Positions 9,601-17,436 are shown, counted from the first letter of the stretch. The stretch: DNA of 61,813 bases from an uncultured Clostridia bacterium (GCA_947598205.1 CANQFB010000008.1:1-61813), one strand, 5' to 3'. The notes: generated from the sequence alone by a model not told the origin. Translations and numbers: made by a program.

Positions 9601-10145
9601 TCCTCGATACCGAGGTCTACTCCAACACGGGCGGGCAGGCAAGTAAGTCCACCCCCATCGGCGCGGTCGCGAAGTTCGCCTCGGCGGGCAAGCGCGTCAA
9701 GAAGAAGGATCTCGGCATGATCGCGGCTTCCTACGGCTATGTGTACGTCGCGCAGTGCGCGATGGGCGCGGATAAGAACCAGCTCGTCAAAGCTCTCAAA
9801 GAGGCCGAAGCCTACAAAGGGCCCTCCCTCATCATCTGCTATGCGCCCTGCATCAACCACGGCATCAACATGACGAAGTCCCAGTCCGAGGAGAAGAACG
9901 CAGTGGATTGCGGCTATTGGCAGCTCTACCGCTACAACCCCGAACTTGCCGCAAAGGGCGAGAACCCCTTCACGCTCGACAGCAAAGACCCGACGGGCGA
10001 TTATCAGGCCTTCATCCTCGGCGAGACCCGCTACGCCTCCCTCAAGAAGACGCAGCCCGCCGTCGCCGAAGAACTCTTCAAGAAGACGGAAGAGAGCTCC
10101 AAGGAGCGCCTTGCCGGCTACAAGAAGATGGCAGGAAGAGAATAA
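6606..10145 (+). CDS. nifJ: Pyruvate:ferredoxin (flavodoxin) oxidoreductase
   Basis: This cytoplasmic enzyme converts pyruvate and CoA to acetyl-CoA and CO2, reducing ferredoxin. The single chain of 1179 residues has the expected order. The N-terminal pyruvate domain comes first (IYPITPSSPMAE near residue 25), then domains II and III. Two 4Fe-4S clusters follow (CIQCNICSFVCP near 692 and CMGCGVCADQCPG near 744). The C-terminal thiamine-diphosphate domain has CAGCGETPY, GDGWAYDIGYGG near 972 and NTGGQASKSTP. Length is normal. The ATG at 6606 follows TTTGGAGGTT; a TTG three bases earlier is less likely. It has its own promoter and a double terminator. Confidence 0.97.
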   Translation: MTKMTIDGNTAASHVAYAFSEVAAIYPITPSSPMAESADEWATQGRVNMWGQKLRITEMQSEGGAAGAVHGALTAGALTTTYTASQGLLLMIPNMYKISGELLPMVMHVSARALAAHSLNIFGDHSDVMACRQTGFAMLASCSVQEVMDLALVAHLSTLRASVPFLSFFDGFRTSHEVSKIDVIDYGEMKAIFDKKGLEKDVAAFRARALNPEHPVQRGTAQNGDTYFQNRETANSYYAATPAIVQEMMDEVSALTGRSYHLFDYVGAPDAKNVIVIMGSGAETVEESINKLNAKGKKYGLVKVRLYRPFVADAFVAALPKTVKKIAVLDRTKEPGSLGEPLYLDVCTALLEKGVKNVQVVGGRYGLGSKEFNPSMVLSIYKNLEQKEPKNHFTVGIFEDVTNSSLDFSEKFDAAPAGSTSCKFYGLGSDGTVGANKNSIKIIGDHTDMYAQAYFFYDSKKSGGITVSHLRFGKTPIQSEYLIDAADFIACHNPSYVTRYDMTTDLKKGGAFLLNAPWTTVKELDKNLPAKVKNALAAKKAKLYVIDAIKIAKKLGLGGRTNTILQSAFFLINEQIMPYTDAVDYMKKMAYKSFARKGDAVVQMNYNAIDSAKANLKKIAIPKAWATTTEGAPMHEAANDPYFQKVIAPILSLEGDKLPSSAFNADGTVPTGTTKFEKRGVAVMVPKWIKENCIQCNICSFVCPHACIRPALVKTGEEKPEAFETKPATGVLGYEFRMQVSPLDCMGCGVCADQCPGMRGNKALVMTPFAELEEVEAKNWEYAVELPEADLTNVKMADVKKSQFTPSLFEFSGACAGCGETPYVKVVTQLFGDRMIVANATGCSSIYGGSSPTCPYTKNKQGHGPAWANSLFEDNAEFGYGMNLAYKARRATLAEKVTKLAEMWKEYPECQKILQDWLDTCDDAEGSKASSAALVADLENCRKDCEGEELELVDAILADKDCLVKKSFWIIGGDGWAYDIGYGGLDHVLASGEDVNVLVLDTEVYSNTGGQASKSTPIGAVAKFASAGKRVKKKDLGMIAASYGYVYVAQCAMGADKNQLVKALKEAEAYKGPSLIICYAPCINHGINMTKSQSEEKNAVDCGYWQLYRYNPELAAKGENPFTLDSKDPTGDYQAFILGETRYASLKKTQPAVAEELFKKTEESSKERLAGYKKMAGRE

Positions 10146-10152
10146 CAAAGAT

Positions 10153-10187
10153 AAAAAGAACGGCTTCTTCGGAGGCCGTTCTTTTTA
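10153..10187. terminator. Bidirectional terminator between PFOR and the M60 gene
   Basis: The 10-bp stem AAAGAACGGC (10155-10164)/GCCGTTCTTT (10175-10184) has A- and T-runs on its two sides. It can end PFOR on the plus strand and the converging M60-protein gene on the minus strand. Confidence 0.85.
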
Positions 10188-10195
10188 TAGATTTA

Positions 10196-10227
10196 CGCCC
10201 CGACCGCGGACATGGTCGGGGCGTTTT
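10196..10227 (+). terminator. Second hairpin terminator after PFOR
   Basis: Stem CGCCCCGACC (10196-10205)/GGTCGGGGCG (10214-10223) followed by TTTT. Its loop and 3' arm contain GGACATGGT, one of the recurring ACATGGT motifs. Confidence 0.7.
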
Positions 10228-10244
10228 GCGTGAAGCTACTACTT

Positions 10245-13200
10245 TTATTTGTTTCTCTTCTTCTTTTTGACGAGCACGACGGCCACGGCGACGCCTGCGA
10301 TCACCACGGCGGCCACGGCCACGGCGACGCCCACGATCATCCCCGTATTGCCGCCCTTCCCCTCGGAGGGCTCGGGCTTTGCGGGATCGTCGGGCGTATC
10401 GGGATCGGGATCTGTGGGGTCGTCGGGATTATCGGGCTCGGGTTCGGCCGCGACTTCGATGAAGGTAAGCGTGTTGATGACGATGTCGTCGGTGACGACA
10501 TATTCCGTGACGCCGTCCTCATCGAGCTGAAGGTCGATATACACCATCTGCTCGACATATTCGCCCTTGGTCTCGTCCCAGACGAGTTCCTCTCTTCCCA
10601 CTTGGAAGCCTACGAAGTGTTCCCCTTCTCCGAGCGTATCCTCGGCGGGCGTCTCGAGAGTGATCACACTTTCGTACTCTTTTTCGTCCCTCTTCTGCTC
10701 CACTCCGTTATGCGCATACACGACATTATAGAAGTTCTTTTCGATGGTGACCGAGACGATGCAGAAGTAGACCTCGCGGAGATCTTCAAGGATATACCCC
10801 TCAATTTCTTCGATCGAATTAAAGGAAATGGGATCATCCCAATTGACGGTAAGCTCGAGTTCGGTGATGTGATAGCCGTAAGGAACCGTCTCCATAGAGA
10901 TGACATAGCTTCCGCTCCGCTTGACTTCCTCATTGCGGTAGGAGTAAAGGCGTCCGTTCAATAGGATACTGTAATTGACATATACGGGGTCGGCCTCCAA
11001 GGTGGCCTCGAGTTCCATATCGGAGACGACGGCAAAGTTCCTCATATCGATCTCCACGCCATCGGCCGTCTTGTATCCGCCGATGCGCGTCATGCCGTCG
11101 TGGAAGTATGTCTCCTCGTCGATATTATCGGGGATATGGTCAACAAAGTAGATTTGCTCGCCATAGGCGAAGTAACGGGTGTCGAGAAGAATATACGAGG
11201 TACGGTCGTTTGAATACAAATAATAATTCACGACGAACTTCTTGGTGGTATCCGCCGTATAGGTGACTTCCTGCTCCTCTGCGACGCGGGTCGTGTAGGG
11301 CTTAAAGGTCTCTTTCTTATATTTCCAACCGTTCAAAGTGTACTGCTCGATGGCAATGTTCGGGAGGGTGTAGGCCTCTTCGGGAATTACATATTCGGTG
11401 ACGTCGCTCGTTTCCCCATTTTCAAAATGATAGGTGATCTTCGTCTTGTCGCAGATATTGGCGACAAAGGTGGTCTCCTCGGAGATCTTATATTCCGTGC
11501 CGAAGCCGTAGCTCTTATCGCCCGCCTTCCACTCCTTGATATATTGCGTTACCGCCAGCGCAGACGTCCCGTCTTCCGCGCCCGTCATATTGAGGAGAAG
11601 CGTGCGCCCGGGGATATAATCGCGCGACCACGTCGTCGAGCCGATGGTGAAGGTGATGCTCACGGTGTCGAGCGAGGCGCGGATCTCGCTCTTATCTTCC
11701 GAGACCACGACCTTGCCGCTCTCCGTCCGGAGGCGGTCGGTATCCGTATCCGCAAAGGTGAGCCCCTGCGCCTTGAAGATGACGCTTTCCGCCTCGTCGG
11801 TATCGAGGACGAGCGTGACCTTCTCCCCCGCATTCGTCGTGAAGAGCTCGTTCTTTACGGTGAAGACTGCTTCCTCGCCCTTGAAGATCGTCCCGCCGAT
11901 CTTTCCGCCGCCGAAGGCGACGCTCCCCGCGGGGACATAGATGGTATAGACGCAATCCCCCTGCGAAAGGTCGGCCGAGAGCTCCTCCACGGTCCCGTTG
12001 AGATAGAGCGCGGAACCCGTTTTTGAGGTGTTCCCCTCGATCATGGTATCCCCGTTTATCGTCAAAGTGCGTCCGCCGCCCACCGTGCGGCGGTAGTAGA
12101 TGGCCGCGCCTTCATCGGCGGTATTCTGCCTGATGCTCCCGCCCGTCATCCTGATCGTGCCGTCGAGGTAGATCGCGCCGCCGATCGGGGAAGAATTATT
12201 TGTGAAGTTTGTATTTTCAATGTCGATGACGCAACCCGAATAGCCCACGAGCGCGCCGCCCCAAATGGCCGAAGTGTTGTTTTTGAAGGTGCAGTTTGAA
12301 AGGGTCGCGGGGGCGTTGGCGATATAGAGCGCGCCGCCCTCTTCGGCGGTATTTTCTTCAAAGGTGGAATCGGCGATCTGATACCCCGTGTTGGAAGAGA
12401 TAAAAATCGCGCCGCCGAGGCGGGAAGAATTGTTGTTGAACGTACAATGCGAGATCTCCGCCTTTCCGCCGCCCAACGAGAGCGCCGCACCGTTTTGCGC
12501 ACTCTTATAGAGGATATGCGAGTTCTGCAACGTGCAATATTCCATATGGAGCGTGCCCGATTTCTCAACGCGGATGATGCCCGAGGACTGCTCGATGCCG
12601 CTTCCGTCGATGATGATCTGAGCCCCCTCTATCCCGCGGAGGGTGAGCGCACCCCCCTCTCCCACCAAAAAGAGCGCGCCGTTGCCGTTCTTGGAGATGG
12701 TGTGCGTTTTATCCGTCGCGATGGTGACGGGCTTTTCGATCTTGATACCGCCCGCATAGAAGTCGCCGACGAGCATGATAACGTCTGTATCCTTCGCCGC
12801 CGCGACCGCCTCACGGAGAGAGTAGTAGGGCGTTTGGCCGATCATGCACACGGGCGCATCCTCCCGCGAGGAGAGCACGTTGCTCGCCGCGGAATGGGTG
12901 AGGGCGCGGTCGTAGGCGACGACGCTATATACGGGCGTATACCCCGAAGGATATACGGTGGTATCGATATAGGTCTCCTCATAGCTGAAGCCGACGACGC
13001 GTGCCTTCGCGCCTTGCCCCTCGACGATCTCGAAGCCGAGGTGGGAGGAAGTTTTCGCTTTATTTCCGCCGTCGATGAGGAGGGCAAACCCTTCATCGCA
13101 GGGGGTGACGGCCTTCAAAACGGGCTTGTCGCTCTCCCCATAGATGGAAGTCTTCACCTTCTCATCCTCTGCGCGCGCCCACCACTCTGCGGCGTCGAGA

Positions 13201-15488
13201 TACCAGATCTTGGGCTCATAGCCCGCATTTTTGATCTTGTTCGCCTTCTTCGCCTCCTGCATGAGCGTCTTGAAGGAGTTGGAAGCGGTGGCAGCGGAGA
13301 AGACGGGATCGCTCGTCGAGAGATTGTATCCCCAACGTTCAAAGTAATAGGAAAGATCGTACCCCGCGGCGATAGAAGAAAGGAGCACCTGTTTTTCGGT
13401 GGCGTTGACCGTGGAGAAGCCCTCCTCTATCTTGCCGTCCTTATCCCGATGGTTTTCGTAGATGTCGTAGTAACGGTAGAGGTTTTCGAGCGTCGGCCAC
13501 CAGCCGTTTTCGAGGCTCTCGATGAGCCACCAGAAGATGAAGTTGCCGCGGTTGGTGTTCCAATAGGAGGCCGTATCGCGCACGTCGGGCGCAAGGGCGG
13601 CGGTCGTCTTCGCAAAGTCGCCGCGCGTTGCGATCTTGGACATGACGGTCTCATCGTATTTGGAGAGCATGTTGTTACTGCATTCGCTGACAGTGCGCTC
13701 GCCGATGTCCATCATATGGCCGAGTTCATGCGTATAGCCCCAGCCGAAGCTCTCGCCCGTGAGCGCGCCCATCTCCCAAGGGACCTGAATGCCGACGTGT
13801 TCGATATGGGCATAGGCCGCGCCGAAGGGTTGCATGAGGCGGATATTGCAATTGAGGTAAGTCGCACGCTCATCGTACTTCCCGCCGTGCTCGCCGTTCT
13901 TCTCCTTCTCGAGGATGACGCCGTCCGAGCGGAGAAGTTCTTCCACATATTCATCCCAATTCTCCGTCACCTTCTGCGGGTTATAGACGACGCCGTTCAC
14001 CCCTTGGTTATAGGCCTTATCCGCCCGCGACGCGCGCACGGTGATGATGATGTTCTTGCTGACGATCTCGGTGACGTCTACGATCTTGGGCGTACCCGTG
14101 AGATAATCGCCGTTTGTATCTGTAGCGGTGAGGCTTCTCCATTCCTGCTCCACCTTATCCGCATACTCTTTGAGTTCCGCCCTGTAACGGTCGACGTCGC
14201 CCCCCTTCCTGAAGAGCGGAATGAGCGTACCGCCCTCGATATAGACCTTTACCTCTTCCGATTGCTGGCTCTCTTCATAGGGATTGACGAGGTAGACGGG
14301 CCCGCCCGTGGGGACTTGCACGCCCGCGCGGAGACTGTCGCTCTCGTGCTGGGTGACATAGCCGTCTTTATTATAATTGCCGGGATGGATGACGTTCTTG
14401 CCGAGGCTGAGCTTATATTCTCCGCTCCGCCAGCCCGACCATGCGCCCCAGAACTGCGTCATCACAAGGCGCGGAAGCGGATCGCCCTCTTTGCCCGTCA
14501 CATAGACGGTGAGCGTATCGTCGGGCGTGACGGAAATGCCCGTCGCCTGCCTGTTCGTGCCGAACCAAGCCATCTTGAGGGTGCTACGCGCATAGCCCGC
14601 CACATCGCCGACGCGAAGAAGAAGGTTCTCGCTCCCCTTTGCCGTGCCCATCTCCCTGCGGCTCTCGCGGATGATCTTCCCCTCGAGGATCTGCTCGGCG
14701 CGGTTGAGAAGGCCCGCAAGTTCGCTCTCGAAAGTAGCATAATCCTTGACTTCCTCGCGAAGTTTTCCGATCTTTCCCTTATCCACGCCCTCCGCGAGTT
14801 CGAGTTGCGCGTAATCGGTGAAGAGATTTTGCACTTCCTCCACGGAGGTACTCTCGGGTTGCAGGAAGACGATCTCGCTCGCCGCGGCACATGTGCGGTG
14901 CCCCTTGTGGATCTCGAGCCATTCGATCTTGAACGCCGTCACCCTTTTCGCGTTCGTAAACTTGATGATGTTCGCATTCGTCTCAAAGGTCTGCGGATAG
15001 GAAAGGTCTTCATAAGAAGTGTATTGATCGTTCCCCTCCGTCTTGTAGGAGATGCGGACCTTCGTGAAACTTCCGCGGTTTCCCCAAGAGGAATCCGCTT
15101 GATAGAGGATGCGGTCGATGAGAACGGGCGAAGAAAAGGCAACTTCCACGTTGTTGATCGTGGAATCGTCGCCGTCCTTCTTCTGCATCGCCGAACGCCA
15201 GATCGAACTGAAATTCCTGTCGAAGGCGTAGGAGAGGGGCGCGCCCGCCTCCGCCTCGCCGTTGTTTTTATAGGTAAACGAAGAGGTCGGCACGCCGTAG
15301 CGGTCGAGATAGCCGTTCTTGAATACGGCGTCATCGTCCGAAATTTGTTCTATAGAGAAATCTGTGTTTGAGGTCTTCTGCAATGCCGAAACGTAAAAGA
15401 CGCCCGAAATGAGCATTGCCGCGACCGCGATGAGAAGCCCTGCGATCAGGGCGAGAGAAAGGATGATGCGCTTCTTCCTGACAACCAT
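10245..15488 (-). CDS. Surface-anchored M60-family (mucin-type) metallopeptidase
   Basis: A 1747-residue cell-surface protein. An N-terminal signal anchor (about 8-35) is followed by a discoidin-like F5/8C domain (about 60-210). The M60/enhancin-like peptidase comes next, with the zinc motif HELGHMMD near residue 588. A right-handed beta-helix region (about 940-1165) repeats GGAIF/GGALY and NCTFKNN-type turns. Then come several InlB-type extracellular beta repeats, an Asp/Pro-rich stalk (DNPDDPTDPD), and a C-terminal helix ending KKKKRNK. M60 enzymes cleave O-glycosylated mucins, and F5/8C domains bind sugars, so host glycoprotein degradation is the likely role (inference). The ATG at 15488 has a GGAGGGT ribosome site 5 nt upstream and a promoter at 15551-15579; an upstream frame extension lacks these. 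Confidence 0.9.
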   Translation of the reverse strand: MVVRKKRIILSLALIAGLLIAVAAMLISGVFYVSALQKTSNTDFSIEQISDDDAVFKNGYLDRYGVPTSSFTYKNNGEAEAGAPLSYAFDRNFSSIWRSAMQKKDGDDSTINNVEVAFSSPVLIDRILYQADSSWGNRGSFTKVRISYKTEGNDQYTSYEDLSYPQTFETNANIIKFTNAKRVTAFKIEWLEIHKGHRTCAAASEIVFLQPESTSVEEVQNLFTDYAQLELAEGVDKGKIGKLREEVKDYATFESELAGLLNRAEQILEGKIIRESRREMGTAKGSENLLLRVGDVAGYARSTLKMAWFGTNRQATGISVTPDDTLTVYVTGKEGDPLPRLVMTQFWGAWSGWRSGEYKLSLGKNVIHPGNYNKDGYVTQHESDSLRAGVQVPTGGPVYLVNPYEESQQSEEVKVYIEGGTLIPLFRKGGDVDRYRAELKEYADKVEQEWRSLTATDTNGDYLTGTPKIVDVTEIVSKNIIITVRASRADKAYNQGVNGVVYNPQKVTENWDEYVEELLRSDGVILEKEKNGEHGGKYDERATYLNCNIRLMQPFGAAYAHIEHVGIQVPWEMGALTGESFGWGYTHELGHMMDIGERTVSECSNNMLSKYDETVMSKIATRGDFAKTTAALAPDVRDTASYWNTNRGNFIFWWLIESLENGWWPTLENLYRYYDIYENHRDKDGKIEEGFSTVNATEKQVLLSSIAAGYDLSYYFERWGYNLSTSDPVFSAATASNSFKTLMQEAKKANKIKNAGYEPKIWYLDAAEWWARAEDEKVKTSIYGESDKPVLKAVTPCDEGFALLIDGGNKAKTSSHLGFEIVEGQGAKARVVGFSYEETYIDTTVYPSGYTPVYSVVAYDRALTHSAASNVLSSREDAPVCMIGQTPYYSLREAVAAAKDTDVIMLVGDFYAGGIKIEKPVTIATDKTHTISKNGNGALFLVGEGGALTLRGIEGAQIIIDGSGIEQSSGIIRVEKSGTLHMEYCTLQNSHILYKSAQNGAALSLGGGKAEISHCTFNNNSSRLGGAIFISSNTGYQIADSTFEENTAEEGGALYIANAPATLSNCTFKNNTSAIWGGALVGYSGCVIDIENTNFTNNSSPIGGAIYLDGTIRMTGGSIRQNTADEGAAIYYRRTVGGGRTLTINGDTMIEGNTSKTGSALYLNGTVEELSADLSQGDCVYTIYVPAGSVAFGGGKIGGTIFKGEEAVFTVKNELFTTNAGEKVTLVLDTDEAESVIFKAQGLTFADTDTDRLRTESGKVVVSEDKSEIRASLDTVSITFTIGSTTWSRDYIPGRTLLLNMTGAEDGTSALAVTQYIKEWKAGDKSYGFGTEYKISEETTFVANICDKTKITYHFENGETSDVTEYVIPEEAYTLPNIAIEQYTLNGWKYKKETFKPYTTRVAEEQEVTYTADTTKKFVVNYYLYSNDRTSYILLDTRYFAYGEQIYFVDHIPDNIDEETYFHDGMTRIGGYKTADGVEIDMRNFAVVSDMELEATLEADPVYVNYSILLNGRLYSYRNEEVKRSGSYVISMETVPYGYHITELELTVNWDDPISFNSIEEIEGYILEDLREVYFCIVSVTIEKNFYNVVYAHNGVEQKRDEKEYESVITLETPAEDTLGEGEHFVGFQVGREELVWDETKGEYVEQMVYIDLQLDEDGVTEYVVTDDIVINTLTFIEVAAEPEPDNPDDPTDPDPDTPDDPAKPEPSEGKGGNTGMIVGVAVAVAAVVIAGVAVAVVLVKKKKRNK

Positions 15489-15550
15489 TTGACCCTCCGT
15501 ATGGGATACGGCGAAAAGGCCGCGTCCCCGCGAAAATCTATCGCGCAAAA

Positions 15551-15579
15551 ATTGTATCATAAGTTTACCATAAAATCAA
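15551..15579 (-). promoter_or_regulatory. Sigma-A promoter of the M60 peptidase gene
   Basis: Minus strand: TTGATT (15579-15574), 17 bp, TACAAT (15556-15551). It predicts a 5' leader of about 55 nt. Confidence 0.7.
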
Positions 15580-15628
15580 TCGTTCGCGCGCACAATTTGT
15601 TATTTTTATATAATATATTTTATCATAC

Positions 15629-15657
15629 AAAAATGCGGCGCCATGGCGGGCGTCGCA
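15629..15657 (-). terminator. Rho-independent terminator after the EFR1 gene
   Basis: On the minus strand TGCGACGCC pairs with GGCGCCGCA (one A-C mismatch, 6-nt loop), followed by TTTTTG. It is 17 bp past the stop at 15674. Confidence 0.65.
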
Positions 15658-15673
15658 ATATAAAAACCGAGGC

Positions 15674-16471
15674 CTATCCCTCGGACATGGGCCCTTTGTA
15701 TTGCGTCTCGGGCGGGGATTTGCCGAAGAGAGTGATGGCCTTTTTGGGGCAGAGGTTCACACAGCGGTAACAGAGGACGCACTTCCCGCTTTGCGCGGCC
15801 TTCCGCCCCTCGAGGCGGAGGTTCTGCACGGGGCAGTTCTTTGCGCACAGCCCGCACCCCACACAGGCGGCATGGTCGATTTTGAGCTTTGTGCGCTTTT
15901 CCGCCTCCCCCTTCCACCAAAATTTGCGCTGGGAAAAGTATCCGATCCCGTGCGAGAGCGCAGAAAAGCCGCGCAGGCGCGCCCTTCCCTGCAAGATCCT
16001 TCGGGCGAATTTATCGGCCCGCGATCTCGCACGCGCAAGTTTTTGGGCGATCTCCTTCCCGTTCTTTATGGGGAAGATCTTCACGTCCGCGAGGTTGTTG
16101 GGCATATCGAACATCTCCGCGGCGACGATCTTCCCCCCGTATTTTTTGATGGTCCTCCCCAGCGAAGCCGCCCCGTCCCCCGAGAAAAAATATTGCGTCT
16201 CGACGAGGATGATCTCCTTCCCGCGAAGGAATTTCCCATACCCATGTACGAAGGTACGCATGGGGATAGGCGGTGCAGAGCCATAAATGGGGAAGGCGAA
16301 GAGGAGAATGTCCGCCTCTTCGATGATGCGCCCGAACTCTGCTTTTTTTGTGATGTCGAAGAGGGTACAGGAATACGCCTCCTTAAGCCGCCCGAGGAGA
16401 TATTCTGTCACAAAACGGGTGTTTCCCGTCCCCGAAAAATAAAACGCCGCAAGTTTTTTCATACCTTCCAT
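15674..16471 (-). CDS. EFR1-type flavodoxin-ferredoxin fusion
   Basis: A 265-residue redox protein. The N-terminal flavodoxin-like domain has an FMN-phosphate loop, FSGTGNTR (about residues 13-20), and PIYGSAPP. The C-terminal domain binds two 4Fe-4S clusters: CVGCGLCAKNCP and CVLCYRCVNLCP. This matches the EFR1 family, whose electron partners are unknown. In a PFOR-bearing cell it probably exchanges electrons with the ferredoxin pool (inference). The start is uncertain: MEGMKK at 16471 or MKK at 16462; neither has a well-spaced ribosome site. Confidence 0.88.
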   Translation of the reverse strand: MEGMKKLAAFYFSGTGNTRFVTEYLLGRLKEAYSCTLFDITKKAEFGRIIEEADILLFAFPIYGSAPPIPMRTFVHGYGKFLRGKEIILVETQYFFSGDGAASLGRTIKKYGGKIVAAEMFDMPNNLADVKIFPIKNGKEIAQKLARARSRADKFARRILQGRARLRGFSALSHGIGYFSQRKFWWKGEAEKRTKLKIDHAACVGCGLCAKNCPVQNLRLEGRKAAQSGKCVLCYRCVNLCPKKAITLFGKSPPETQYKGPMSEG

Positions 16472-16566
16472 TGTATGTGTTGCCCGCCCGCCGCGTTCCG
16501 ATACCCCTCAAAAAATATTCCCGATGACTTTTTGAGAAATTTTTCTTTTCGGACGCGGAAAACGCT

Positions 16567-16594
16567 TTGCATTTTTCGGGAAATGTGTTATAAT
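16567..16594 (+). promoter_or_regulatory. Promoter of tRNA-Ala(CGC)
   Basis: TTGCAT (16567-16572), 16 bp, TATAAT (16589-16594), 16 nt before the mature tRNA. Confidence 0.75.
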
Positions 16595-16610
16595 CGGAAT
16601 ATCGTTGCAC

Positions 16611-16686
16611 GGGGATATAGCTCAGCTGGTAGAGCGCTGCGTTCGCAACGCAGAGGTCACGCGTTCGAGTCGCGCTATCTCCACCA
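16611..16686 (+). tRNA. tRNA-Ala, anticodon CGC
   Basis: A 76-nt cloverleaf with encoded CCA. The acceptor GGGGATA/TATCTCC contains the G3:U70 wobble pair that identifies alanine tRNAs. The anticodon stem CTGCG/CGCAG encloses loop TTCGCAA (CGC). The first T-stem pair is an A-C mismatch. It has its own promoter and a terminator immediately after CCA. Confidence 0.95.
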
Positions 16687-16724
16687 TGAAAAAAGGAAGA
16701 GCGAATGCTCTTCCTTTTTTCATG
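16685..16724 (+). terminator. Terminator of tRNA-Ala(CGC)
   Basis: An 18-bp perfect stem (16685-16702 with 16707-16724), loop GAAT, containing A6/T6. It begins inside the encoded CCA. Its palindrome continues outward into an inverted copy of the tRNA 3' end (see next entry). Confidence 0.9.
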
Positions 16725-16980
16725 GGGAATAGCGCCTCGACCGAACGCGTCGCGTTCGCCCCGCCCGCGGCTTCTATTATTTATCGAAGGGCGGCACGAG
16801 CCCGCAGGGCGAAGTAGTCGCGCTACCTCCACTTTGGCGTGTTACGAAGAACGCGTCGCGTTCGCCCCGCCCGCGGCTTCTATTATTTATCGAAGGGCGG
16901 CACGAGCCCGCAGGGCGAAGTAGTCGCGCTACCTCCACTTTGGCGTGTTACGAAGAACGCGTCGCGTTCGCCCCGCCCCC
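16723..16980 (+). repeat. Fold-back plus 106-bp tandem repeat carrying tRNA-Ala(CGC) 3' ends
   Basis: 16723-16750 is a degenerate inverted copy of the tRNA 3' part (16659-16683). A GC-rich core follows (16754-16816). Next is a direct copy of the tRNA end: 16816-16831 matches AGTCGCGCTATCTCCA at 15 of 16 bases. The whole unit then repeats at 106-bp spacing (cores at 16754 and 16860, a fragment at 16966). The core belongs to a dispersed family defined by GGCACGAG...GAAGTA. Confidence 0.85.
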
Positions 16981-17016
16981 TTTTCACCCATAAATAAAAA
17001 ATCCCTCCGTTTTTGC

Positions 17017-17045
17017 TTGACAGCAAAATCTTTTCATGATACAAT
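17017..17045 (+). promoter_or_regulatory. Promoter of tRNA-Ala(GGC)
   Basis: TTGACA (17017-17022), 17 bp, TACAAT (17040-17045). Confidence 0.85.
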
Positions 17046-17056
17046 GAAATCACTTC

Positions 17057-17132
17057 GGGGGTATAGCTCAGTTGGTAGAGCGCTTGAATGGCATTCAAGA
17101 GGTCACGTGTTCGACTCACGCTATCTCCACCA
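17057..17132 (+). tRNA. tRNA-Ala, anticodon GGC
   Basis: 76 nt with encoded CCA. The acceptor GGGGGTA/TATCTCC again has G3:U70. The anticodon stem CTTGA/TCAAG encloses ATGGCAT (GGC). It is separately promoted from its neighbours. Confidence 0.95.
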
Positions 17133-17166
17133 TGAGAGGACGGCACCGCCGTCCTTTTCTCATGTG
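17131..17166 (+). terminator. Terminator of tRNA-Ala(GGC)
   Basis: Stem GGACGGC (17138-17144)/GCCGTCC (17148-17154), then TTTT. Flanking CATGAGA and TCTCATG extend the palindrome. Confidence 0.88.
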
Positions 17167-17275
17167 GAGATAGTGGGCAAGTTGAACACGTCGTGTTCGC
17201 CCCGCCCGCGGCTTCTATTTCTATCGAAGGGCGGCACGAGCCCGCAGGGCGAAGTACTCACGCTATCTCCATTCC
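17158..17275 (+). repeat. Fold-back repeat carrying tRNA-Ala(GGC) 3' end
   Basis: 17158-17191 is an inverted, slightly diverged copy of tRNA bases 17105-17137. The core at 17195-17256 is the same dispersed element as downstream of the first tRNA-Ala. 17256-17271 is an exact 16-base direct copy of this tRNA's own end (ACTCACGCTATCTCCA), which differs from the first alanine tRNA. The order terminator, inverted tail, core, direct tail matches the other tRNA genes. Confidence 0.85.
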
Positions 17276-17316
17276 CATAAAACTCATAGAATTTTCCCGT
17301 TGGGGGCGAAAATGTG

Positions 17317-17345
17317 TTGACAAGGGCGGCAAAAACGTGTAAAAT
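17317..17345 (+). promoter_or_regulatory. Promoter of tRNA-Val
   Basis: TTGACA (17317-17322), 17 bp, TAAAAT (17340-17345). Confidence 0.85.
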
Positions 17346-17358
17346 GAATTTGAAATTC

Positions 17359-17436
17359 GGAGGCATAGTCTCAGTTGGTTAGAGCGCGCGCTTCACATGC
17401 GCGAGGTCACAGGTTCAAGTCCTGTTGTCTCCACCA
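17359..17436 (+). tRNA. tRNA-Val, anticodon CAC, with an extra D-arm base
   Basis: 78 nt with encoded CCA. Acceptor GGAGGCA/TGTCTCC, anticodon stem CGCGC/GCGCG around TTCACAT (CAC), and T stem ACAGG/CCTGT are sound. The D arm reads TAGTCTCAG where TAGCTCAG is usual. The extra T would bulge the D stem. Promoter and terminator are intact, so the gene may still be expressed. Confidence 0.88.

Noticed and set aside
6492..10148. A 1218-residue open frame antisense to PFOR
   Set aside because: It mirrors the PFOR codon pattern, has no ribosome site, and its composition (His/Gly/Val/Leu, low complexity) is that of a GC-rich shadow frame.
12447..15371. A 974-residue antisense frame within the M60 gene
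   Set aside because: Shadow of the M60 protein reading frame; the sense strand has clear domains, promoter and ribosome site.
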